Shown: positions 1-7,574 of the stretch, piece after piece
How the letters are laid out: each line of letters starts with the position of its first letter
Position numbering within the stretch: position 1 is the stretch's first letter
Assembly: GCA_964498125.1 (NCBI GenBank)
Contig: CAZCGE010000111.1
Span: forward strand, 1 to 25,094
Reading direction: 5' to 3'
DNA from: CAMDBL01 sp964498125
GTDB lineage: Bacteria; Pseudomonadota; Alphaproteobacteria; Rhizobiales; Hyphomicrobiaceae
Length of the DNA stretch: 25,094 nt
The notes under the pieces: generated by a model
What the model was told of the DNA's origin: nothing
What the model saw: only the letters and a program-made list of their open reading frames with translations
Database searches by the model: none
Position numbers and translations under genes: made by a program

Positions 1-75
1 CGCGAACCGCGCCTCGAACTCCGGCGCCGTCTTGGGAAAATCACGCCACAGATCGTCCGGCATCGAGTGCGTCAT
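1..75 (-). CDS. IS1595/ISXO2-like transposase, N-terminal fragment (cut by window edge)
   Basis: An open frame of 25 codons starts with ATG at 75 on the minus strand and runs off the left edge. An excellent Shine-Dalgarno (AAGGAG) lies 7 nt upstream. The visible residues include DFPKTAPEFEARFA. From memory this resembles the start of IS1595/ISXO2-type transposases, where a 'DFPKT..EFE.RFA' stretch precedes the zinc-ribbon and catalytic core. None of the catalytic domain is inside the window, so the family call rests on this short match. It lies head to head with the truncated DUF418 gene, which fits an insertion that removed that gene's 5' part. Confidence 0.5.
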   Translation of the reverse strand, partial: MTHSMPDDLWRDFPKTAPEFEARFA

Positions 76-77
76 GG

Positions 78-94
78 TCCAACTCCTTGTTGGA
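78..94 (-). promoter_or_regulatory. Hairpin holding the ribosome binding site of the transposase
   Basis: A perfect 6-bp inverted repeat (TCCAAC / GTTGGA) encloses a 5-nt loop. On the minus-strand transcript the loop is AAGGA, which is most of the ribosome binding site of the transposase starting at 75. The stem could limit translation, as is known for transposases of other families. The structure is seen directly; the regulatory role is inferred. Confidence 0.35.
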
Positions 95-124
95 ACTCAT
101 GTAGCTGGCGATTGCGCCGGAACT

Positions 125-697
125 ATGGGGATAGGCATGCAGTCCACACCAGAGCCGCAGCTGACGTTGCAACAGATTGCGCGCCAGATCGCCCGTAAAT
201 TATGGCTGCCCGCAGTCGCATTGAGCGCATTAACATCGTCGGAATTTATCACATATATCGGCCACGCACCGACGTCGTATATCACCAGTTGGGTGATATA
301 TTCACTTCTATGCGTGGCGGCGCTCATGATGCAATTCGTACTTGCGAGCGTCTACATCTCGATTGCCATTCTGCTGCTGCCCGCCTGCAATTCGAGGTGG
401 TGGTTCCGGCCGCTGCAGCGGACCGGTCGCATGTCGCTGTCAGTCTATGTTGGCCAGAGCGTCTTGCTCGGCTGGATATTCCATGGCTATGGCCTTGGGG
501 CCGCGGCGACGGTCGGTCTGGCCGGCGGTGTTCTGCTGAGCCTGGGTGCCCATGCCGCGCTGATGGTGTTCGCCACGATCTGGCTCGCCCGGTTCCGCGT
601 CGGACCGCTCGAATGGCTGGTCGGCTCATTCGTCGCTTTGCGTTGGCTGCCCATGGCGCGCCGGCCAATCAGCGTCACGACCGGGATTGCACCCTAG
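125..697 (+). pseudogene. DUF418 membrane protein, C-terminal remnant
   Basis: The frame encodes about 190 residues from ATG 125 and is open further upstream to 32. It has several hydrophobic segments, followed by a motif typical of DUF418 C-termini: GRMSLSVYVGQS, then HGYGLG, and later RFRVGPLEWL. Complete DUF418 proteins are roughly 350-450 residues long, with an N-terminal half of membrane helices that is missing here. The reading frame meets a transposase gene on the opposite strand at position 75, so the 5' part was probably lost or separated by insertion. The first part (about 200-330) looks more AT-rich than its neighbours. The family has no firm biochemical function. A short functional protein from ATG 125 cannot be excluded. 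Confidence 0.55.
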
Positions 698-732
698 TGT
701 TCCGACTCTAACGCTTGGTACCCACTGGCCCC

Positions 733-816
733 GTCATGCCGGCGAAGGCCGGCACCCACGACAGGCCATAGTACGTGATGAGACGTGTCGTGGGTCCCGA
801 CGTTCGTCGGGATGAC
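733..816. repeat. MITE/REP-like inverted repeat
   Basis: Two 31-bp arms (733-763 and 786-816) form an imperfect inverted repeat around a 22-bp centre. Each arm begins with GTCAT and ends in CCCACGACA when read inward. Each arm also contains its own small palindrome (GCCGGCGAAGGCCGGC on the left, CCCGACGTTCGTCGGG on the right). Elements with GTCAT plus a nested GC palindrome are common interspersed repeats in proteobacteria. It has no coding capacity and sits between the DUF418 remnant and trpS. Confidence 0.6.
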
Positions 817-927
817 GGAAGTTGGGAATCAACTGTTGGTGCCAGAACACTAGTCGAGGCCAATACCTGGTCTTGCACCCCGGCTCCCGCTACGCCATAA
901 CCCGCGCCGGCCAACAAGGACCTTTCC

Positions 928-1965
928 ATGACGATCACACCGCGCGTTTTCTCCGGCATGCAGCCGACCGGCACGCTGCACCTGGGCAACTATCTCGGCG
1001 CCATGTTGCAGTGGATCGCCATGCAGAAGACGCACGAATGCATCTATTGCGTCGTCGACATGCACGCCATCACGGTCTGGCAGGACCCCAACGAGCTGCG
1101 CGAGGCCACGCGCGCGGTCACGGCTGCCTACATCGCTTGCGGGCTCGACCCGAAAAAGAGCATCCTGTTCAATCAGAGCCAGGTGGCCGAGCACGCGGAG
1201 CTGGCCTGGGTGTTCAACTGCGTCGCCCGCCTGGGGTGGCTCGACCGCATGACGCAGTTCAAGGAGAAGGTCGGCAAGGACAAGGAGCGCGCGTCGGTCG
1301 GCCTCTATGCCTATCCCAACCTGATGGCCGCCGACATCCTCGCCTATCGCGCCACCCACGTGCCGGTCGGCGAGGACCAGAAGCAGCACCTGGAGCTGGC
1401 CCGCGACATCGCCCAGAAGTTCAACAATGACTTCAAGGACCAGATCATCGCCGCGGGCTTTGCCGACGGCGTCTTCTTCCCGCAGCCCGAGCCTGTCATC
1501 ACCGGGCCGGCGACGCGCGTCATGTCGTTGCGCGACGGCACCAAGAAGATGTCGAAGTCGGACCCTTCGGATCTCTCGCGCATCAACTTGACCGACGATG
1601 CAGACAGCATTGCCCGCAAGATCCAGAAGGCCAAGACCGACAACGAGGCGTTGCCCTCCGAGGAGTCCGGGCTGGCCAACCGGCCCGAGGCGGAGAATCT
1701 CGTGGGCATTTACGCGGCGCTGGCGGGCCAGACACGGGCAGCCGCCCTGCAGGCGGTCGGCGGCCAGCAGTTCTCGACCTTCAAGAAGGCGCTGGCCGAG
1801 GTCGCCGTCGCCAAACTCGGGCCGATCGGCGAGGAGATCCGCCGCCGCACCGCCGATGCCACCGAGATCGACCGCGTGTTGGCCGATGGCTCGGCCCGCG
1901 CCCGCGCCATCGCTGCGCCGGTCATGCGGCAGGTCAAGGACATCGTCGGGTTCATCAGGGGGTGA
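928..1965 (+). CDS. trpS: Tryptophan--tRNA ligase
   Basis: This class I aminoacyl-tRNA synthetase charges tRNA-Trp with tryptophan using ATP, in the cytoplasm. The 345-residue length is normal for bacterial TrpS. The N-terminus has the GMQPTGTLHLGNYLG signature, in which HLGN (residues 18-21) is the HIGH-type ATP-binding motif. VGEDQKQH lies near 147-154 and the KMSKS loop is at 207-211, followed by DPSD. The start ATG has AAGGA 7 nt upstream. The gene stands alone after a repeat-containing gap. Its 3' end overlaps the convergent TauE/SafE-family gene by 11 bp. Confidence 0.97.
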   Translation: MTITPRVFSGMQPTGTLHLGNYLGAMLQWIAMQKTHECIYCVVDMHAITVWQDPNELREATRAVTAAYIACGLDPKKSILFNQSQVAEHAELAWVFNCVARLGWLDRMTQFKEKVGKDKERASVGLYAYPNLMAADILAYRATHVPVGEDQKQHLELARDIAQKFNNDFKDQIIAAGFADGVFFPQPEPVITGPATRVMSLRDGTKKMSKSDPSDLSRINLTDDADSIARKIQKAKTDNEALPSEESGLANRPEAENLVGIYAALAGQTRAAALQAVGGQQFSTFKKALAEVAVAKLGPIGEEIRRRTADATEIDRVLADGSARARAIAAPVMRQVKDIVGFIRG

Positions 1966-2719
1966 TGCCACCAGCGACAAGCAGCCAGGCGCCGCGCACC
2001 ACGTAGATGGCGCTGACCAGGAAGATCAGACGCCGGCTCCACAACCGGAAGCTGTCGTCGGTCATGCGCTCGAGCACAGCGCCCGCGACCGACGTTCCGG
2101 CCACCGCCAGCATCAGCGCGCCGGCGAAGATCCACCAGGGGAAGCCGAGATCCAGCGCCGTCGCCAGCGAGGCGAAATAGGCGATGCGGAACAGGTGGCC
2201 GGCGACCTGCAGCACCGACTTGGTGCCGATGATGGTTTTGCGGTCGAGGCCGCTCTTCTGGAAGAAGAGGTCGAGGATGACGCCGGTGGCGCCGGCGAGC
2301 AGTTGCAGCACCTGCATCAGCATGCCCGCCAGATAGGGAATGCCCGGCCGCGTGATGTCGAGGGCGAACCGGGCCGGCAGCAGCGCCGCCGCGAACGGCA
2401 TCAGCCCCAGCCCGATATAGATGACGGCCTTGTCCGGCACGAAGCGCACCGAGCGCATGATCAGGAACGAGAGTGTCGCGCCGGCCAGGTAGCGCCAGAA
2501 AACGCCCCAGCGCACGTGGTCCACCCATAGCACCGCACGCCAGCCGCCGGCCGACACCTGAATGGCGCCGAACAGCACCATGGCCGGCACGACGTCGATG
2601 TAGAACAGCAGCGCGCCGAGCAGGATCAGGCCGCCAGCCATGCCGAAAATGCCCGACAGCACCGAGGCAACGAAAATGGCCGCGCCGACGATGGCAATGG
2701 CCAAGGGATCGAGCATCAT
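1955..2719 (-). CDS. TauE/SafE-family (DUF81) membrane transporter
   Basis: This is a predicted inner-membrane permease of 254 residues with 7-8 hydrophobic segments. The N-terminus reads PLAIAIVGAAIFVASVLSG followed by IFGMAGG, the glycine-rich motif of the TauE/SafE (sulfite/sulfonate exporter) family. A second half-repeat follows, with hydrophobic segments around the ATGVILDLFF region. Family members export organic sulfur or carboxylated anions, but the substrate here is unknown. ATG 2719 was chosen because it overlaps the stop of the upstream transporter gene as ATGA; ATG 2716 is the next codon. The open frame extends further upstream but there it is only a shadow of the transporter gene. 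Translational coupling suggests the two transporters are made together. Confidence 0.85.
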   Translation of the reverse strand: MMLDPLAIAIVGAAIFVASVLSGIFGMAGGLILLGALLFYIDVVPAMVLFGAIQVSAGGWRAVLWVDHVRWGVFWRYLAGATLSFLIMRSVRFVPDKAVIYIGLGLMPFAAALLPARFALDITRPGIPYLAGMLMQVLQLLAGATGVILDLFFQKSGLDRKTIIGTKSVLQVAGHLFRIAYFASLATALDLGFPWWIFAGALMLAVAGTSVAGAVLERMTDDSFRLWSRRLIFLVSAIYVVRGAWLLVAGGITP

Positions 2720-3981
2720 GCCACGAGGCCGATCATAGCCGCCGACAGCAATGTGGCGAGGAAGCCGACCAGCATGGCGCGCGGCGCCAGCGCGACGATT
2801 TCGCCACGCCGCTCCGGCGCCATCGCCGTCAGCGCGCCGATCTGGATGCCGAGCGAGCCGAGATTGGCGAAGCTGCACATGGCGTAGGTGAGGATCACGC
2901 GCGAGCGCGGCGACAAATCCGCGGCCGGCACCTGCACCAGGTCGAGGTAGGCGACGAATTCGTTGAGCACGAGCTTCTGGCCGAGCAGAGAGCCGGCAAC
3001 CAGCGCTTCGCCCGCCGGTATGCCGATGATCCAGGCCAGCGGCGCGCAGACAAAGCCGAGGATGCGCTGCAATGTCAGCGTCAGCCCGAACGGCTCCGCC
3101 ACCAGCGCCAGCATGGCGTTGGCGAGGGCCACCAGCGACACGATGACCACCAGCATGGCGATCACCGTCGCCAGCAGCTGTACGCCCTGCATGGCGCCCT
3201 GCCCGATCGCATCCATGCTGCTTTGCGGTGGGTTCTCCAGCGTCACCTCGGCGCTGGCGGGACCACTATCGAAGCCTTCGGGCACGGCCAGCCGCGCCAG
3301 CATCAGCGCGGAGGGTATGTTCATGATCGAGCCAGCCAGCAGATGGCCGGCCGCATCCGGCACCACGGGCTGCAGGATGGCGGCATAGAGTGCCAACACG
3401 GTGCCGGCAATCGTTGCCATGGTGACGACCATGGCGGCAAACAGCGCGCCGCGATGCATGGTCTTGAGATAGGGCCTGATCAACAGCGGCGCCTCGATGA
3501 TGCCCAGGAAGATGGTCGCCGCCGATACCGTGCCGAGCGGCCCGCCGGTGCCCACCGTCTTGCGCACGACCAGCGCAATCCCGGCGACGACGCGTTGCAG
3601 AATGCCCCAATGGTAGAAAAGCTGCACCAGCGCCGACAGCACCAGGATCAGCGGCAGGCCGCGAAACGCCAGGATGAAGGCGTGCCGGGGCTCCTTGATC
3701 TCGAATGGCGCTGGACCACCGGCGAGATAGCCGAACACCAGCTGCATCCCCGCATCGGTCGCGTGCTCCAGCGTCAGCACGACGCGCCCGATCACGTCGA
3801 ACAGGCCGCGCGTCCACGGCATCTTGAGCAGCACCAGCGCCAGCACCAGTTGCGCCACCAGGCCAACCACGACAATGCGCGCCAATTGGACGGCCGGCAG
3901 GTAGCGCCGGTTTTCAGAGAGGAGCCAAACGACGAGCGGAATGAGAAGGATCCCGCTCAGACTCTGCGCTGCCAGCCCCAT
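2716..3981 (-). CDS. Concentrative nucleoside transporter (CNT/NupC family)
   Basis: A 421-residue polytopic inner-membrane protein of the CNT family, which imports nucleosides with protons or sodium. In order it shows three N-terminal helices, a gate-like middle region with GTVSAATIFLGIIEAPLLIRP, and the C-terminal core with SLLGQKLVLNEFVAY and TYAMCSFANLGSLGIQIG. The last two are hallmarks of the two CNT re-entrant/unwound-helix repeats that bind nucleoside. ATG 3981 (residues MGLAAQSLSG) was preferred over 4062: the hydrophobic segment begins there, GGGGA lies upstream, and the preceding 27 residues are charged and unlike the family. It overlaps the TauE/SafE gene by 4 nt and follows the alcohol dehydrogenase by 85 nt. 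Confidence 0.9.
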   Translation of the reverse strand: MGLAAQSLSGILLIPLVVWLLSENRRYLPAVQLARIVVVGLVAQLVLALVLLKMPWTRGLFDVIGRVVLTLEHATDAGMQLVFGYLAGGPAPFEIKEPRHAFILAFRGLPLILVLSALVQLFYHWGILQRVVAGIALVVRKTVGTGGPLGTVSAATIFLGIIEAPLLIRPYLKTMHRGALFAAMVVTMATIAGTVLALYAAILQPVVPDAAGHLLAGSIMNIPSALMLARLAVPEGFDSGPASAEVTLENPPQSSMDAIGQGAMQGVQLLATVIAMLVVIVSLVALANAMLALVAEPFGLTLTLQRILGFVCAPLAWIIGIPAGEALVAGSLLGQKLVLNEFVAYLDLVQVPAADLSPRSRVILTYAMCSFANLGSLGIQIGALTAMAPERRGEIVALAPRAMLVGFLATLLSAAMIGLVA

Positions 3982-4066
3982 GTCCGTGTTCCCCGCCGAT
4001 GCCCTCTCGCGGCGCACGATACCGGCATTGGCGGGGACTTGCACCTTGCGCGAAGGATGCACGTGC

Positions 4067-5191
4067 TCATGGCACCAGGATCTGGCGCACCGTTGCGCCG
4101 CTGGCCAGCCGATCGAAACCGGCGTTGATGTCTTTCAGCGCGATGCGCTCGCTCATCAGCCGATCAACCGGCAGCAACCCCTGCTGGTAGAGCGAGATGA
4201 AGCGGGGAATGTCGCGCGCCGGCACGCAGCTGCCGACATAGCTGCCTTTCAGCGTGCGCTCCTCGGCCGTCAGTTGCGCGGCCGGGATTGCCACCGTGTG
4301 GCTGGGATGCGGCAGGCTCGCCGTCACCGTCATGCCGCCGCGTCGCGTTACACGGTAGGCCAACTCCAAGGCCTGCACGGAGCTTGCCATCTCGAAGGCA
4401 TATTCGACGCCGCCCCCGGCGAGATCCTTCACCTGCTCGACCGCATCGGCCGCCGTGGCATTGACCGTATGCGTCGCACCGAGCTGCCTGGCCAGCAACA
4501 GCTTGTCGTCGAGCGTATCGATGGCGATGATCTGCCGGCAGCCGGCAACGCGCGCCGCCAGCATCGCCATCAGGCCGACGCCGCCAAGGCCGATCACCGC
4601 GACCGAGGTTCCAGCCCGCACCGCCGCCGTGTTGATGACGGCCCCCGCCCCGGTGATCACGGCGCAGCCGAACAGTGCTGCTTCCTCATAAGGCAGTGTC
4701 TGGTCGATCTTGATCAGCGAATTCTGTGAGACCACGGCGTATTCGGCGAAGGCCGAGACGCCGACGTGGTGGTAGACGGGCTTGCCTTGCCGCCGCAGGC
4801 GGGTGGCGCCGGAAATCAGCGTACCCGCGCCATTGGCCTTGGCGCCCGGCTCGCATAACGCCGGCCGGCCTTCCATGCAGGGGTGGCAATGGCCGCAACT
4901 GGGCACGAACACCAGGATCACGCGATCGCCGATCGCCAGGTCGCGCACGCCCGTGCCCAACTCCATGACCTCGCCGGCTGCCTCGTGGCCCAGAACCATC
5001 GGCATGGCGCGCGGCCGGTCGCCATTGATCGTCGACAGATCGGAATGGCACAAGCCTGCCGCCCTGATTCGCACCAGCACCTCGCCCTCGCCCGGCGGAT
5101 CCAGATCGAGCTCCTCGATCACAAGCGGCTTGGAGGTGGCGTATGGTCGGGGCTTCTGCATCTCGTGCAGTACGGCTGCGCGCGTTTTCAT
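4067..5191 (-). CDS. Zinc-dependent alcohol dehydrogenase (MDR family)
   Basis: A 374-residue medium-chain dehydrogenase that oxidises an alcohol, or reduces an aldehyde, with NAD(P). Catalytic zinc ligands are visible at C48 (in GLCHSD), H69 (GHE) and C176 (FGCAV). The structural zinc site is C99, C102, C105 and C113 (CGHCHPC, then C). The Rossmann fingerprint GLGGVG is at 201-206. The arrangement resembles the class I/III family, including the long insertion after the structural lobe, rather than short Zn-free MDRs. The start has a strong AGGAGG ribosome site 8-9 nt upstream. It is probably the first gene of a cluster with the two transporters. The substrate cannot be told from sequence. 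Confidence 0.93.
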   Translation of the reverse strand: MKTRAAVLHEMQKPRPYATSKPLVIEELDLDPPGEGEVLVRIRAAGLCHSDLSTINGDRPRAMPMVLGHEAAGEVMELGTGVRDLAIGDRVILVFVPSCGHCHPCMEGRPALCEPGAKANGAGTLISGATRLRRQGKPVYHHVGVSAFAEYAVVSQNSLIKIDQTLPYEEAALFGCAVITGAGAVINTAAVRAGTSVAVIGLGGVGLMAMLAARVAGCRQIIAIDTLDDKLLLARQLGATHTVNATAADAVEQVKDLAGGGVEYAFEMASSVQALELAYRVTRRGGMTVTASLPHPSHTVAIPAAQLTAEERTLKGSYVGSCVPARDIPRFISLYQQGLLPVDRLMSERIALKDINAGFDRLASGATVRQILVP

Positions 5192-5564
5192 GCCGGCACC
5201 CCTCCTTTCGTCTCGCCAGTTGCCATGCGGCTGGCAAAAGTATGCACATCCGCCGCCGATCGCAATCGGCCAATGGTGCGGCTGTCGCCCCTGACACCAG
5301 GATCGCCGCGCAATACGTGCTCTGTCTCACAGCGGGGGCAAAAAAGCGGTGATGCTCACCTCCACTTCACTCCGCCCTCCCGGCCGAAGCCGCCCGGCAG
5401 CGCCGTGCTGTGCGCCTCCCGCTCCTCGATCGACCTGCTGCGGCGGCTGACAGCGTGAGGCTGGTGCGTGCGTTTTTGTGCGCGCAGTGGCTCGATTGCG
5501 CGCCGGGCCGCCCTCTGATTTACTGCGACTTTGCAGCGTGCCGCCTGCTCGAAGGAGCCTTCGC
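5192..5564. other. Intergenic region between divergent genes, with a GC-rich repeat motif
   Basis: The region separates the minus-strand alcohol dehydrogenase from the plus-strand TIR gene, so it should hold promoters for both. I see no convincing -35/-10 pair. A 20-bp GC-rich motif at 5379-5398 recurs with one mismatch at 10325-10344. No credible gene is present; the open frames here lack ribosome sites and family resemblance. Confidence 0.4.
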
Positions 5565-5960
5565 ATGGCCAATGCTCGCAATTCTCGCGATAAGCTCAAG
5601 GTGTTTATTTCCTATTCCCGGCACGACCTGGCGGCCGCCGAGCAGCTGGCCGACGCGCTCGAGCAACACGACGTCGACGTTGTGATCGACCGCCGCGATC
5701 TGCCCTACGGCGAGGAATGGCAAATCGAGCTCGGCGATTTCATTCGTGCTTCGGACACGGTCATCTGGCTCGTATCGCCCTCCTCGGTGAACTCGAAATG
5801 GTGCAACTGGGAGCTCGGCCAGGTGGCGCGGCTGAACAAGCGGCTCGTGCCGGTCACCATTGCCGCGATCAATGTCGAGGAGCTGCCCGAAGCGCTTGGC
5901 AAGATCCAGCTTTTGCCACGCGAAGGCGTGTTCGACCACGACGTCCATTTCGAGATATAG
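5565..5960 (+). CDS. TIR-domain protein (N-terminal half of an amber-interrupted TIR-TM-PAN gene)
   Basis: This encodes a 131-residue TIR domain. The first strand is KVFISYSRHD (residues 12-21). The BB-loop region is IDRRDLPYGEEW. SKWCNWELGQ (77-86) carries E83, at the position of the catalytic glutamate of NAD-cleaving TIR domains such as SARM1 and bacterial defence TIRs. ATG 5565 has GAAGGAG 7 nt upstream, and the residues before it are not TIR-like. The frame ends at TAG 5958-5960, but the same frame continues without further stops to 6857, and the residues after it (REALNTDRAW) look like the normal continuation of long TIR receptors. A free TIR domain is therefore either a product of a nonsense mutation or an independent short protein. 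Confidence 0.85.
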   Translation: MANARNSRDKLKVFISYSRHDLAAAEQLADALEQHDVDVVIDRRDLPYGEEWQIELGDFIRASDTVIWLVSPSSVNSKWCNWELGQVARLNKRLVPVTIAAINVEELPEALGKIQLLPREGVFDHDVHFEI

Positions 5961-6857
5961 CGCGAGGCTCTCAATACCGACCGCGCCTGGGTGAAGGAGC
6001 ACTCGCGGCTTGCCGATCGCGCCAGCCAATGGATCGCCAAGGGACGAACGAGCGCGTTCTTTCTGCGCGGCGCGGGCCTCAATGATGCGCAGGCGTGGAT
6101 CGACCATCGCAGCCAGACCGCGCCTGCCCCGAGTTCCGAGATCCTGGAGCTGATTCTTGCCAGCCGGCTGTCGGCGACGCGGCGAAAGTTCTGGTGGGCC
6201 GTTGGACCGATTGTTGCTCTGGTTGTCGGGCTCCTCAGCTATGTCACAATTCAGTTTGTCAGCATACGTCTCATGGAGGATGCCGACATTATCGCCGGCA
6301 ACATAGAGAAGGCTCCGGGAGAGCATGGCCATGAAGGCATGACCAGCATGGAGTGTCGCCTCAGGTGCATGCTGAACCGTTTCAGTCGTCCTTGCCTTGC
6401 CCTAAGCTACAATGAGACCCAGGCAAAGTGCTATCCGAAGGACGAGGCTGATTTCTACAAAACACAGTCAGAGCAAGGTCCCGACGCCGACCAGGTTAAT
6501 TCTTATATCATGCCACGTCGGCAGGACCCGGAAAAAAGCATCTATCACGTGGACTACGATCGAGCGCTCAACGGAGAGAGAATTGGGTTGGGTGACCTAA
6601 GACTGATTAGCAAGGAGGCAAATGAATATGAAGTGAACGGGATACCCTATCTGGAAGTGAAACGCGCTGGGGAGTGCCAGAATCTATGCGCCAAAAGCGG
6701 CGGCACGTGCAAGGCGTTCAATTTTGCCAAGTCGGACGCTGGTAGATGTGAGCTTTTCCGAGCGGTGAAAGGGGGCCTTAGGGATTCAATCTACAATAAA
6801 CCCGTCTTTGTGCCAGGCATGTGGATCGGCTGCGCCGTCGCTTCCGAGTGCCAATGA
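5961..6857 (+). pseudogene. Linker, transmembrane helix and two PAN/Apple-like modules (C-terminal half of interrupted TIR gene)
   Basis: This stretch is in the same frame as the TIR gene and directly follows its amber codon. An independent product could only start at GTG 5991 or later, with no clear ribosome site. First comes a TIR-associated linker (WVKEHSRL, RGAGLNDAQAWI, ILELILASR). A single transmembrane helix follows (WWAVGPIVALVVGLLSYVTI, about codons 209-232 counted from 5565). Then come two cysteine-rich modules. The first has ECRLRC with downstream C residues and LSYNETQAKCY; the second has ECQNLC, GGTCKAFNF and GRCELF. Both patterns match PAN/Apple folds as found in other bacterial proteins. 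The C-terminal part is visibly less GC-rich than its surroundings. The modules would be periplasmic and the TIR domain cytoplasmic. Confidence 0.6.
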
Positions 6858-6926
6858 TGTTTGTTCTCGTCGCTCGGGGCACTTGCTCTCAACACAGACA
6901 AGCTTGCACACAATTTCAGCTCTGGC

Positions 6927-7574
6927 TTACGATCCGGCCAACCCCAACGCGAACCTCGCGACAGCGTCGGCCGCCAGCGCCAGGTTGCCGGCGCGGGTAT
7001 GGCCCGAGGCGCCGCGCGGGCCGAGATCATGATCGCCATCGGGCACCCAGACGACTTCGATCCGCGGCGACAGGTGCATCGCCTCGACCTCCGCCCGTCC
7101 GCCGAACGGGTCGCGTTCGCCTTGCACAACGAGCGCTGGACACGCGAGATCGATCAGATGCGCCGTGCGCAGTTTTTCCGGCATGCCGGGGGGATGGAAC
7201 GGATAGCCGAGGCAGACCAGGCCGGCGACCAGTCCATCCGTATACATTCGATCGGCGAGCAAGCTGGCGACGCGGCCACCCATCGACTTGCCGCCGATCA
7301 ATACTCTCCGGCCCGCGCCCACCCCGGCGGCGATCTGCCGGATGATCGCCACGTACTCGTCCACCAGGAACTCAGCTTTCGGCGGCGGCCGTCGCTTACC
7401 CGTGTTGCGCCGTGCCGCCATATAGCCAAATTCAAAACGCACCACGCCAATGCCGCGCTCGGCCAGCAGCACGGCCATCTGCTCCATGAACGGGCTCGTC
7501 ATCGGCGCGCCGGCGCCGTGCGCCAGCACGACCAACGGCGCACCGCTGGCCGGACCTGTTTCGATCAGGCTCAC
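6927..7574 (-). CDS. Alpha/beta hydrolase (KANL3/Tex30-like)
   Basis: A 215-residue alpha/beta-hydrolase-fold protein of the short Tex30/KANL3-like type. The N-terminal strand VVLAHGAGAPM gives the oxyanion region. The nucleophile elbow is GGKSMGGR with S97. The acid is probably D155 (QGERDPFGG) and the base H182 (DGDHDLG). The GTG start at 7574 overlaps the stop of the upstream oxidoreductase as GTGA, so translation is likely coupled. The longer open frame upstream is only a shadow of that gene. It is probably an esterase or thioesterase; the substrate is unknown. It is convergent with the TIR/PAN gene, 69 bp away. Confidence 0.85.
   Translation of the reverse strand: MSLIETGPASGAPLVVLAHGAGAPMTSPFMEQMAVLLAERGIGVVRFEFGYMAARRNTGKRRPPPKAEFLVDEYVAIIRQIAAGVGAGRRVLIGGKSMGGRVASLLADRMYTDGLVAGLVCLGYPFHPPGMPEKLRTAHLIDLACPALVVQGERDPFGGRAEVEAMHLSPRIEVVWVPDGDHDLGPRGASGHTRAGNLALAADAVARFALGLAGS

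Noticed and set aside
708..989. 93-codon minus-strand ORF over the repeat before trpS
   Set aside because: It arises from the inverted-repeat element and the trpS start; no ribosome site.
1598..2530. Long plus-strand open frame across trpS and the TauE/SafE gene
   Set aside because: Low-complexity Arg/Pro/Gln-rich product on the opposite strand or in another frame of clear genes; a GC-content shadow.
2473..4128. 551-codon plus-strand open frame
   Set aside because: Antisense to the nucleoside transporter, with Gln/Arg/His-rich composition typical of antisense frames in GC-rich DNA; no family pattern.
5958..5960. TAG read as pyrrolysine or another programmed amino acid
   Set aside because: No pyrrolysine machinery or specific recoding signal is visible, and the organism type makes it improbable; a nonsense mutation is simpler.
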